Positions 35,146 through 41,727 of a DNA stretch of 64,000 nucleotides are shown one piece after another. The stretch covers positions 4,464,001 through 4,528,000 of the forward strand of contig NZ_CP048115.1 in the NCBI RefSeq assembly GCF_010093045.1. Reading direction: 5' to 3'. How positions within the stretch are numbered: the stretch's first letter is position 1; each line of letters opens with the position of its first letter. The DNA is from Mucilaginibacter sp. 14171R-50. Its GTDB lineage: Bacteria; Bacteroidota; Bacteroidia; Sphingobacteriales; Sphingobacteriaceae. The position numbers and the translations under genes were made by a program. Under the pieces are notes generated by a model. It saw nothing but the letters and a program-made list of their open reading frames with translations, was not told the origin of the DNA and searched no databases.

Positions 35146-35841
35146 CAACAGTCCTTCGTCCCCAAAGCTAAAATACCCGCCATCGGTAATGATCAGATGA
35201 TCCAGCACGTTAATATCCAGCATACGGCCGGCATCGGCTATCTTTTTCGTTAGCACAAGATCTTCGCGGCTCGGCTTTAAATTACCCGAAGGGTGGTTAT
35301 GCACCATAATAATAGCGCTGGCCTGGTGCTGCAATGCCATATGGAAGATGATCTTCGGGTCGGCAACGGTGCCACTAAGCCCGCCCTTGCTCACCAGTTC
35401 CTTGGCCAGCACTTTGCTTGAACGGCCTATCAGCATTATCCAAAACTCCTCGTGGTTCAAATCCATCAAATGGCGGCGCATAATATTGTACCCATCACGG
35501 CTGCTTTTTACTTCATCAAGCACCTTTATTTCGGTATCGCCCCTGCGGCGGCCAATCTCCAACGCGGCTATGATAGATATGGCCTTAGCCTCTCCCACGC
35601 CTTTAAACTTGCACAGTTCGCTTATGCCTGCTTTGCCGAGCTTATTCAGGTCGTTATCATAATGATGCAGGATGCGCTTACTTAACTCAACAGCACTTTC
35701 ATCACGGCTGCCGCTGCCTATCAATATGGCTATCAGTTCGGCATCGGTAAGGGCGCGCCTTCCCTGCCCGCTCAGCTTTTCGCGCGGGCGGTCTTCCTCG
35801 GCCCATGATTTAATGCTTATTTTATTGGGGTAGTCTTCCAC
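35143..35841 (-). CDS. radC: RadC/JAB-domain protein
   Basis: A 232-residue protein with an N-terminal helix-hairpin-helix-like region (about 60-100: LCKFKGVGEAKAISIIAALE) and a C-terminal JAMM/MPN metalloprotease-like domain with H181, H183, S191-like S and D194 in VHNHPSGNLKPSREDL. This matches UPF0758/RadC. Despite its name, its role in DNA repair is not supported by experiments in E. coli; a DNA-processing role is likely. The stop codon lies inside a 36-base inverted repeat. Confidence 0.93.
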   Translation of the reverse strand: MEDYPNKISIKSWAEEDRPREKLSGQGRRALTDAELIAILIGSGSRDESAVELSKRILHHYDNDLNKLGKAGISELCKFKGVGEAKAISIIAALEIGRRRGDTEIKVLDEVKSSRDGYNIMRRHLMDLNHEEFWIMLIGRSSKVLAKELVSKGGLSGTVADPKIIFHMALQHQASAIIMVHNHPSGNLKPSREDLVLTKKIADAGRMLDINVLDHLIITDGGYFSFGDEGLL

Positions 35842-35885
35842 TTGGTTTAGGGATTATCTGCACCTAAAAATAGAAAAATATTTTT

Positions 35886-35994
35886 ACTCACCCCCTGCCC
35901 CCTCTATCCTCCGCAAAGAGGGAGTTTTTCTTTTACTTTTCACCCTCTTTGCGTAGCAGAGAGGGTCGCGCGCGAAGTGCCACGGGGCTGAGTA
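35886..35994. repeat. Dispersed intergenic repeat R2, copy A
   Basis: It begins ACTCACCCC and ends GGGGCTGAGT, so the outer ends are inverted. Inside is a CTCTTTGCG / CGCAAAGAG hairpin and the block AGCAGAGAGGGTCGCGC. The same outline, with most of the right half conserved, occurs at 56369-56495. It sits between rpsT and radC. Confidence 0.75.
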
Positions 35995-36013
35995 TCCCTC
36001 CCGCACATCCAAC

Positions 36014-36048
36014 AAAAAAGGGATAATACTTTCGTACTATCCCTTTTT
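36014..36048 (-). terminator. Intrinsic terminator after rpsT
   Basis: AAAAAGGGATAGTACG pairs with its inverted copy (one G-U) around a short loop and ends in a U-run on the minus strand, about 20 bases past the rpsT stop. The stem is flanked by A and T runs, so it may work in both directions. Confidence 0.8.
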
Positions 36049-36066
36049 AATATATTGATTAAGCTA

Positions 36067-36321
36067 TTAGCTTAAAGCGTTTACAAATTTTGTAAGCTTT
36101 GATTTATTGTTCGAAGCTTTGTTTTTGTGAATAACGTTCTTTTTAGCCAAACGATCTAACATCGAGATCACTTTCGACAATAAAGGTGTAGCATCAGCTT
36201 TGGTGGTAGTACCTCTCAGTTTCTTGATCGCGTTTCTGGTGGTTTTTGCCTGGTACCTGTTACGCAGACGCTTCGCAGCGTTTGCCCTGATTCTTTTTAT
36301 GGATGATTTATGATTTGCCAT
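36067..36321 (-). CDS. rpsT: 30S ribosomal protein S20
   Basis: An 84-residue basic protein with the S20 pattern: MANHKSSIKRIRANAAKRLR (1-20), then RYQAKTTRNAIKKL and a C-terminal helix rich in Lys. It binds 16S rRNA near the 5' domain. A TATATTTG box lies 41 bases upstream and an intrinsic terminator follows, so it is monocistronic. Confidence 0.97.
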   Translation of the reverse strand: MANHKSSIKRIRANAAKRLRNRYQAKTTRNAIKKLRGTTTKADATPLLSKVISMLDRLAKKNVIHKNKASNNKSKLTKFVNALS

Positions 36322-36361
36322 CGTATAGCTTTGTTATTCTTTTTCTTTTATTTTGAGGTTG

Positions 36362-36369
36362 CAAATATA
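36362..36369 (-). promoter_or_regulatory. -7 box (TATATTTG) for rpsT
   Basis: TATATTTG on the minus strand, with a TTG about 20 bases further upstream (in CCTTGC), fits the Bacteroidota -33/-7 promoter. Confidence 0.6.
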
Positions 36370-36431
36370 GGCACACAAATTTAAATATGCAAGGCTATTT
36401 ATGTTATTTTTAAATTGTGGATAAATAGGTT

Positions 36432-36479
36432 GTTGGTTCATTTGCTTGTTGGTTCATTTGCTCATTGGTTCATTGGTTA
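36432..36479. repeat. Three tandem 16-base repeats
   Basis: GTTGGTTCATTTGCTT, GTTGGTTCATTTGCTC and ATTGGTTCATTGGTTA follow one another directly (36432, 36448, 36464). They are non-coding and lie between the rpsT promoter and the R3 repeat. Confidence 0.8.
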
Positions 36480-36488
36480 TTAGTACAT

Positions 36489-36534
36489 GTCCGTTCTGTC
36501 CTCATGGGTCCGGGCAGTTTAGCGGACGGACGGA
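36489..36534. repeat. Short GTCCG/CGGAC inverted repeat (family R3)
   Basis: GTCCGTTCTGTCC and GCGGACGGACGG face each other across about 20 bases containing GGGTCCGGGC. It is related to 34627-34727. Confidence 0.5.
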
Positions 36535-36781
36535 ATTAATAGTACGGCCGGCATTATCGTTAGCTCTTATAGCGTTACCTTCGGCCCGGGTTATCCGCTC
36601 ATACTGCACAGGCCTTAGGCGCCATGCCGGTACCCGCTTCTACCCCTAACGCACAGGAAAGGCTAAACCTTGGTTGAGCAGATCTCATCAATGTTCAGGG
36701 TTTCCTTCACGGCAGCAAACCTGAAAAAAGTAAGCAAACATTTCTTTTACGCTGTCACAAAAATCGCCATATTTACTGTGC
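36535..36781. other. GC-rich, structured gap before the phospholipase C-like gene
   Basis: No credible open frame. GTACGGCCGGCAT (36542-36554) can pair with ATGCCGGTAC (36624-36633) with a two-base bulge, closing a ~70-base GC-rich loop with small internal hairpins (GGCCTTAGGC). The last 120 bases before the ATG hold no recognisable promoter box. A structured RNA or leader is possible but unproven. Confidence 0.35.
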
Positions 36782-37747
36782 ATGAAGCGTGCCCTTATAA
36801 CCAGCGTCTCCGGCATAGCCATAATTATCTTTTGCTCCTCGTGGGGTTTCTTCGCGCATTACCGCATTAACCGGCTGGCGGTTTTTACACTGCCTAAGGG
36901 TATGGCAGGTTTTTACAAGGCCAACATCGGCTTTATAACAGAACATGCCGTTAGCGCCGATAAAAAGCGCTATGTAGACAGCACCGAAGCCCCTCACCAT
37001 TTTTTTGACGCAGACCACTACGGTAAGCAGCCATTCAGAGATGTGCCGCAGCATTGGATCGACGCGGCGGCCAAATACTCGAGCGATACGCTTAACAAGT
37101 ACGGCACCGTTCCTTGGGCTATAGCATCAAATTACTACTGGCTGGTAAAGGCGTTTAAGGCGCACGATACCACCTCAATCCTCATCACATCATCAAACCT
37201 GGCGCATTATATATCCGACGCGCATACACCGCTGCATTTAACGGAAAACTACGATGGGCAGCTCACCGGTCAGGCTGGTATCCACGCCTTATGGGAAAGC
37301 CGCCTGCCCGAGTTATTCAGCAATGCATACAACTACAATGTGGGTAAGGCCAGGTATATAGCAAACCCGCTGGCCGAGGCCTTTAAAATATGCCGCGGCT
37401 CATTTAAATGTGCCGATACCGTGCTAAGGGCAGAACGTTTGTTGAATAAATCGTTCCCGGCCGCACAAAAATATGCCTTGGAGCAGCGTGGCGATCGCAA
37501 AATAAAAGTATATTCAGTAGCTTATAGCAAGGCTTACCACAAGCGCCTCAGGGGCATGGTGCAAAGGCAAATGCGGGCATCTATATTAAGCGTAGGCAGC
37601 TTTTGGTTTTCTGCATGGGTTGATGCCGGGCAGCCCGACCTGGATAAGTTGATCGCGAAACCGTTGACGAAGTATGAAAGGCAGCAGATCGACAAAGAAC
37701 AGGCTTTGTATAAAGCGGGGAAAGTGTTAGTTTTAGGTACGCCATAA
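36782..37747 (+). CDS. Secreted zinc-dependent phospholipase C / S1-P1 nuclease-like protein
   Basis: A 321-residue protein with a signal peptide (cleavage near CSSWG). The first residues of the mature chain are WGFFAHYRINRLAVF, where the N-terminal Trp and the His are zinc ligands in this superfamily. Later ligand motifs are HHFFDADHYG, the core NLAHYISDAHTPLHLTENYD (about 138-157), and GIHALWESRLPE. The protein belongs to the alpha-helical phospholipase C/P1 nuclease fold. Substrate (phospholipid or nucleic acid) cannot be told. A small gene of unknown function starts six bases downstream, so they probably form one transcript. Confidence 0.8.
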   Translation: MKRALITSVSGIAIIIFCSSWGFFAHYRINRLAVFTLPKGMAGFYKANIGFITEHAVSADKKRYVDSTEAPHHFFDADHYGKQPFRDVPQHWIDAAAKYSSDTLNKYGTVPWAIASNYYWLVKAFKAHDTTSILITSSNLAHYISDAHTPLHLTENYDGQLTGQAGIHALWESRLPELFSNAYNYNVGKARYIANPLAEAFKICRGSFKCADTVLRAERLLNKSFPAAQKYALEQRGDRKIKVYSVAYSKAYHKRLRGMVQRQMRASILSVGSFWFSAWVDAGQPDLDKLIAKPLTKYERQQIDKEQALYKAGKVLVLGTP

Positions 37748-37753
37748 TTCCTC

Positions 37754-38206
37754 ATGAAATCATTTGTTTACTTCATTCTGATCGCTGTGATCACAAGCGG
37801 TTATGGCGAAAAGTGCACCGCACAACAGGCGGGTGCTGACGGCAACAAAAAGGTAAAGTTATCGATCATTAACAAAGTTAAATCGTTAAGGGAAACCAAA
37901 CTTTTTTTCAAGGACGCAAGTGCCGCAAAACCGTTGATAATAACGGATGATGAACCTAACCCAACGTTCAATAATTACTGGGGAGTGCAGGTGGGGATAA
38001 GTAACATGGATATGTTTAGGACCAGCTTCCACTTCTACGTCGATCCAAAAACATTAAACGTATACTATCTTGATACTTTTACCGATTCAGGGCTTCAACT
38101 CTTAACATTACCACAATGGCGGCAATGGCGTAAAAAAGCTGCGTGGAAAAATCTGCATTACTATAAATATAGCGGGGATAAATTGATATTTTTAGATAAA
38201 AAATAA
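37754..38206 (+). CDS. Exported protein of unknown function
   Basis: A 150-residue protein with a signal peptide (MKSFVYFILIAVITSGYG, cleavage near CTAQ). The mature part has alternating beta-strand and aromatic content (NNYWGVQVGISNMDMFRTSF, HFYVDPKTLNVYYLDTFTDS, PQWRQWRKKA). I do not recognise the family. It lies six bases after the phospholipase C-like gene on the same strand, so it may assist that enzyme or share its signal. Confidence 0.65.
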   Translation: MKSFVYFILIAVITSGYGEKCTAQQAGADGNKKVKLSIINKVKSLRETKLFFKDASAAKPLIITDDEPNPTFNNYWGVQVGISNMDMFRTSFHFYVDPKTLNVYYLDTFTDSGLQLLTLPQWRQWRKKAAWKNLHYYKYSGDKLIFLDKK

Positions 38207-38267
38207 TAAGCTTAGAGAAAAATCAGCCAAAGCAATAACCATTATCAAAACGGCATAAACCTTGGTT

Positions 38268-38927
38268 TTATCGTATTGGCTGCCCCCTTTTACTCATCTT
38301 ACTTTTGATGATGGCGAATATTGGCGGAATAATGGATACCAGTATGATGATAATAGCCACCAGCGAAAAATTCTTCTCGATGAAAGGCACCTTACCAAAC
38401 CAAAACCCGCAAAATAAAAAGATAAGTATCCAACTTATACCACCAACAATATTATAGAGGCTGTAACGGCTAAATGGCATACGCCCCACCCCAGCCACAA
38501 ACGGCGCTACGGTGCGTATAATAGGCACAAACCGGCTGAATATTACAGCTTTGCCGCCGTGCTTATCAAAAAAGGCCTTGGTTTGCAGGTAATAACTCAA
38601 TTTCAGTATCTTATTCTCTTCTTTAAAAACCCTGGCCCCTAAAAACTTACCCAACATATAATTTACCGTATTACCGGTGATAGCCGCTATTATCAGAATA
38701 ACCGTTAGCAAATAGATATCAAGGCCTGATTTGCCCCCGGCAATTAAGGCGCCGGCAGCAAACAGCAGCGAATCGCCCGGCAGGAAGGGTGTAACCACAA
38801 AACCGGTTTCAGCGAAAATGATCACGAAGAGTATAAGGTATGTCCAGCTTTGGTATTCACTGGTTATTTGTACCAGGTGCTTATCAATGTGTAAAATAAA
38901 GTCGATGATACTGTGTATTATTTCCAA
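38268..38927 (-). CDS. DedA family membrane protein
   Basis: A 219-residue inner-membrane protein with four to six helices. It has the DedA/VTT signatures ETGFVVTPFLPGDSLL (about 40-55) and the re-entrant FSRFVPIIRTVAPFVAGVGR (about 125-144), with the conserved Arg and Pro. DedA proteins move undecaprenyl phosphate or phospholipids and depend on the proton motive force. The Glu and the Gly-Asp loop typical of active members are present. A TATTTTTG box lies just upstream. Confidence 0.92.
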   Translation of the reverse strand: MEIIHSIIDFILHIDKHLVQITSEYQSWTYLILFVIIFAETGFVVTPFLPGDSLLFAAGALIAGGKSGLDIYLLTVILIIAAITGNTVNYMLGKFLGARVFKEENKILKLSYYLQTKAFFDKHGGKAVIFSRFVPIIRTVAPFVAGVGRMPFSRYSLYNIVGGISWILIFLFCGFWFGKVPFIEKNFSLVAIIIILVSIIPPIFAIIKSKMSKRGQPIR

Positions 38928-38943
38928 GGCTTTAAAATTTTAA

Positions 38944-38951
38944 CAAAAATA
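38944..38951 (-). promoter_or_regulatory. -7 box (TATTTTTG) for the DedA gene
   Basis: TATTTTTG on the minus strand lies 16 bases before the DedA ATG and matches TAnnTTTG. Confidence 0.45.
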
Positions 38952-38975
38952 TAAAGATAAAACAGATACCCAACC

Positions 38976-39725
38976 TTAATATTTTGTGCCGGGGGGCAAC
39001 GTGTTTAATATAACATTGGTGCCATAGGTTGCGGTATCAGCCCTGTTAGAAAGGCCATAAAAATACATAGTATATAATTTACCGTCGGCAATGGTAAAAT
39101 TCGGCCGACCCGACAAAACGGTTTTTGGGTCGCGGGTAGCGCTCACATTAAGGTTATAACTACCTGCCGTTAACTCTATAAAACCGGTTTGGCCTTTATA
39201 GGTGACATTTTTAAAGGCAATGGTATCGTTAGCTGTTAAATTTAAAGCGGGGCTGTTGGGCGATGCATTAACAAATCTTATTTTACCACGGCCATTGCCA
39301 GGCGTGCTGCCGGTATCGATAGTTAAAATGGATGTTAGCGAACTATCAGACAGCAAGCCGGTAACAAACCATGTATATGGTAAATTTGGTTTTAAAGAAC
39401 CTCCTAAACTCAGCAAATTTGTAGGGCTTACACCGTTCACCGTTTGAGCCGTCCTTATTTGCAGGGGCGTATCAATACTGTTAATCAAAAAATAATCTGA
39501 CGCGTTGGGGTAGCTATAAGCTGCTGTGCTTTGCCTTATATAAAAGGCATACAGGTTAAAAGGCTGTATGTCGGGGCTTAAATTCACAATTTTCAATCGG
39601 GCATTTAAGCCGCTGCTGGCACTTACCCCGGTTTTGCCGCACGATGCAAGAATAGGTATAACCATACCTAATGTTATAAATAAACACAGGCCCAATAATA
39701 TGCCGCTTTTATTTTTATTAGCCAT
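38976..39725 (-). CDS. DUF4397 lipoprotein (second gene of pair)
   Basis: A 249-residue lipoprotein with lipobox ILASC at about residue 28. DUF4397-type modules follow: RLKIVNLSPDIQPFNLYAF, GRGKIRFVNASPNSPALNLT and a C-terminal domain with NVSATRDPKTVLSG. The domain is a small beta-sandwich of unknown function. It starts two bases after the stop of a second DUF4397 lipoprotein, so they are co-expressed. Anchored in the outer membrane or periplasm. Confidence 0.82.
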   Translation of the reverse strand: MANKNKSGILLGLCLFITLGMVIPILASCGKTGVSASSGLNARLKIVNLSPDIQPFNLYAFYIRQSTAAYSYPNASDYFLINSIDTPLQIRTAQTVNGVSPTNLLSLGGSLKPNLPYTWFVTGLLSDSSLTSILTIDTGSTPGNGRGKIRFVNASPNSPALNLTANDTIAFKNVTYKGQTGFIELTAGSYNLNVSATRDPKTVLSGRPNFTIADGKLYTMYFYGLSNRADTATYGTNVILNTLPPGTKY

Positions 39726-39727
39726 AG

Positions 39728-40396
39728 CTACTTATTTATGATTAAACCCGTACCTGATGATGCGCTGCCTGCGGTGCTTAGTGCCCCTTTTGTAAAAAGG
39801 GTATAAGCCCGGCGGCTTTGCAAAGTGCGCTGCTCATCGCTCAATAGTTCGGTTGTACCCGCTTTGTAAATACGTATGCGCTTTACGCCCGGGTTAACTT
39901 CTAAAAATACACTGGCGGATTTAAATGTCCGCGCCTTAAAATTTACAGTATCGCCAACAAAAACGTCTACACCACCCAGGTTGGGAGATGTATGAACAAA
40001 ACGTATGGTGGTTACGGTATCTGGCAGTGTGTACAAGCTATCAGTGGTAGTAAATGTATTTTCCAATGTGCCGTCGGTAATATATAATGAATATATACTG
40101 CCCGAATCCAGCGGTAACCGCAGATCGAACAGCTCCACAGGCGATCCCATTTTTTTTGCCTGGTAGTTTTGCTCGCCAAGCGGCGTAGAGATATACCCTG
40201 TTGAGCCCTGCGGATATGATGAGGCCAGCGTATTAAGCCTGCTGCCGTTCACATAAAAATTAAGTGTATCGGTGGATGCGTTAATGAAATTTATAAGCGT
40301 AGTAGGTTTAGTTATAGGGGCATCATCTCCTTTTTTACAGGATTGCACCCCTAAAAAAGCCATAAAAACTATAAAAATAAGTCTGTTTACTTTCAT
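39728..40396 (-). CDS. DUF4397 lipoprotein (first gene of pair)
   Basis: A 222-residue lipoprotein from the ATG at 40396, which gives the signal MKVNRLIFIVFMAFLGVQSC with a lipidated Cys at 20; a longer start at 40453 is possible but would put extra residues before the signal. DUF4397 modules: TLINFINASTDTLNFYVNGS and TIRFVHTSPNLGGVDVFVGD. It resembles the gene immediately downstream (two-base gap) and probably arose by duplication. Function unknown. Confidence 0.8.
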   Translation of the reverse strand: MKVNRLIFIVFMAFLGVQSCKKGDDAPITKPTTLINFINASTDTLNFYVNGSRLNTLASSYPQGSTGYISTPLGEQNYQAKKMGSPVELFDLRLPLDSGSIYSLYITDGTLENTFTTTDSLYTLPDTVTTIRFVHTSPNLGGVDVFVGDTVNFKARTFKSASVFLEVNPGVKRIRIYKAGTTELLSDEQRTLQSRRAYTLFTKGALSTAGSASSGTGLIINK

Positions 40397-40565
40397 TATT
40401 AACAAGCAGATGCTATATAACTCAATTATAATGGTTTTTGTTATAAGGCGCACAAAAAAGTCCGGCTTGTGCCAGACTTTTTTGAGTTGAACTGTGGCTG
40501 GTTGATTGGTGAGTAGTTAGTATCCGGGCGGCAACCACTCACGATTCACTCCCGCTACTTACCGG

Positions 40566-41690
40566 TTACGCGTAGCTATTTAGCATTACCGGCATTACCA
40601 GCATTAATACATCTTCATTTTCGTCGCCGCCTTGTGGCAGCAGTAAGCCTGCGCGGTTAGGGGTCGACATCTCTAACGACACTTCCTCGCAGTTCAAATT
40701 TTTAAGCATCTCTATCAGGAAGCGGGCATTAAAGCCTATTTCCATATCATCTCCTTCGTACTGGCAACTCAGGCGTTCGTGTGCCTCATTGGCGAAATCA
40801 ATATCTTCTGAGGAAATATTCAACTCGCTGCCGCTTATCTTTAACCTCACCTGGTGAGTGGTTTTATTAGCGTAAATAGCTACGCGATTTAATGAGCCTA
40901 AGAATGCCAAACGGTCGATAGAAAGTTTATTTGGGTTTTCCTTCGGGATAACTGCTTCATAATCGGGGTAACGTTCATCAATAAGGCGGCATACTAAATT
41001 GATATTGCCAAACTTAAAGAAGGCGCTTGTGCTGTTATATTCAACAGATACGTTCACATCATCTGCCGGCAAGGCTGATTTTAGCAGTGTTAACGCTTTT
41101 TTTGGCAATATAAATGATGTGGTGCTGTCGGCCTTTGCATCTTTACGGCGGTAACGTACCAGCTTGTGGGCATCAGTAGCTACAAAGGTAAGGTGCTGGC
41201 TGCTTAGCTGGCAAAATACACCCGTCATGGCAGGGCGCAGTTCGTCGTTACTAACAGCAAATATGGTTTTATTAATGGCCTCGCCTAATACAGAAGCGGG
41301 CAGGTTTACTGACGATGCGTTCTCAACAACCGGTATCTTCGGAAAATCTTCGCCATTTTCGCCGCTAAGCTTGTACTTACCGTCGCCGGCGCTTATTTCA
41401 ATAGCAAAGGTACTGTCGTCTACAGAGAAAGCAACAGGTTGCTCCGGTAACGATTTAAGGGTATCCAGCAATATACGCGATGGTATGGCTATACGGCCAT
41501 TCTCTTTGGCTTCAACTGCCAGCGATGTGGTCATGCTGGTTTGCAAATCGGTGGCAGAAATGGTTAAGTTCCCGTCTTTGATCTCAAACAAAAAGTTTTC
41601 CAGTATGGGCAATACGGTGCTGTTGCTTAAAGCACCACTTACAGACTGTAATTGCTTGAGTAGTGTTGATGTGGAAACAATAAATCTCAT
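40566..41690 (-). CDS. dnaN: DNA polymerase III sliding clamp (beta subunit)
   Basis: A 374-residue processivity clamp that tethers the replicase to DNA. It has three beta-clamp repeats; the N-terminal MRFIVSTSTLLKQLQSVSGA, a central FVATDAHKLVRYRRK and the C-terminal PVMLN end are typical. Bacteroidota DnaN proteins are about 374 residues. A TACTTTTG box lies 23 bases upstream of the ATG. It is not beside dnaA here. Confidence 0.97.
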   Translation of the reverse strand: MRFIVSTSTLLKQLQSVSGALSNSTVLPILENFLFEIKDGNLTISATDLQTSMTTSLAVEAKENGRIAIPSRILLDTLKSLPEQPVAFSVDDSTFAIEISAGDGKYKLSGENGEDFPKIPVVENASSVNLPASVLGEAINKTIFAVSNDELRPAMTGVFCQLSSQHLTFVATDAHKLVRYRRKDAKADSTTSFILPKKALTLLKSALPADDVNVSVEYNSTSAFFKFGNINLVCRLIDERYPDYEAVIPKENPNKLSIDRLAFLGSLNRVAIYANKTTHQVRLKISGSELNISSEDIDFANEAHERLSCQYEGDDMEIGFNARFLIEMLKNLNCEEVSLEMSTPNRAGLLLPQGGDENEDVLMLVMPVMLNSYA

Positions 41691-41713
41691 GATGTTTACT
41701 AACGTTTATGTAC

Positions 41714-41721
41714 CAAAAGTA
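41714..41721 (-). promoter_or_regulatory. -7 box (TACTTTTG) for dnaN
   Basis: TACTTTTG on the minus strand (TAnnTTTG) 23 bases before the dnaN ATG; no clear -33 element. Confidence 0.5.
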
Positions 41722-41727
41722 TAAAAT

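Noticed and set aside
36432..36479. Tandem 16-base units considered as a CRISPR-like array
   Set aside because: The units are contiguous without spacers and only three in number; no cas gene is present.
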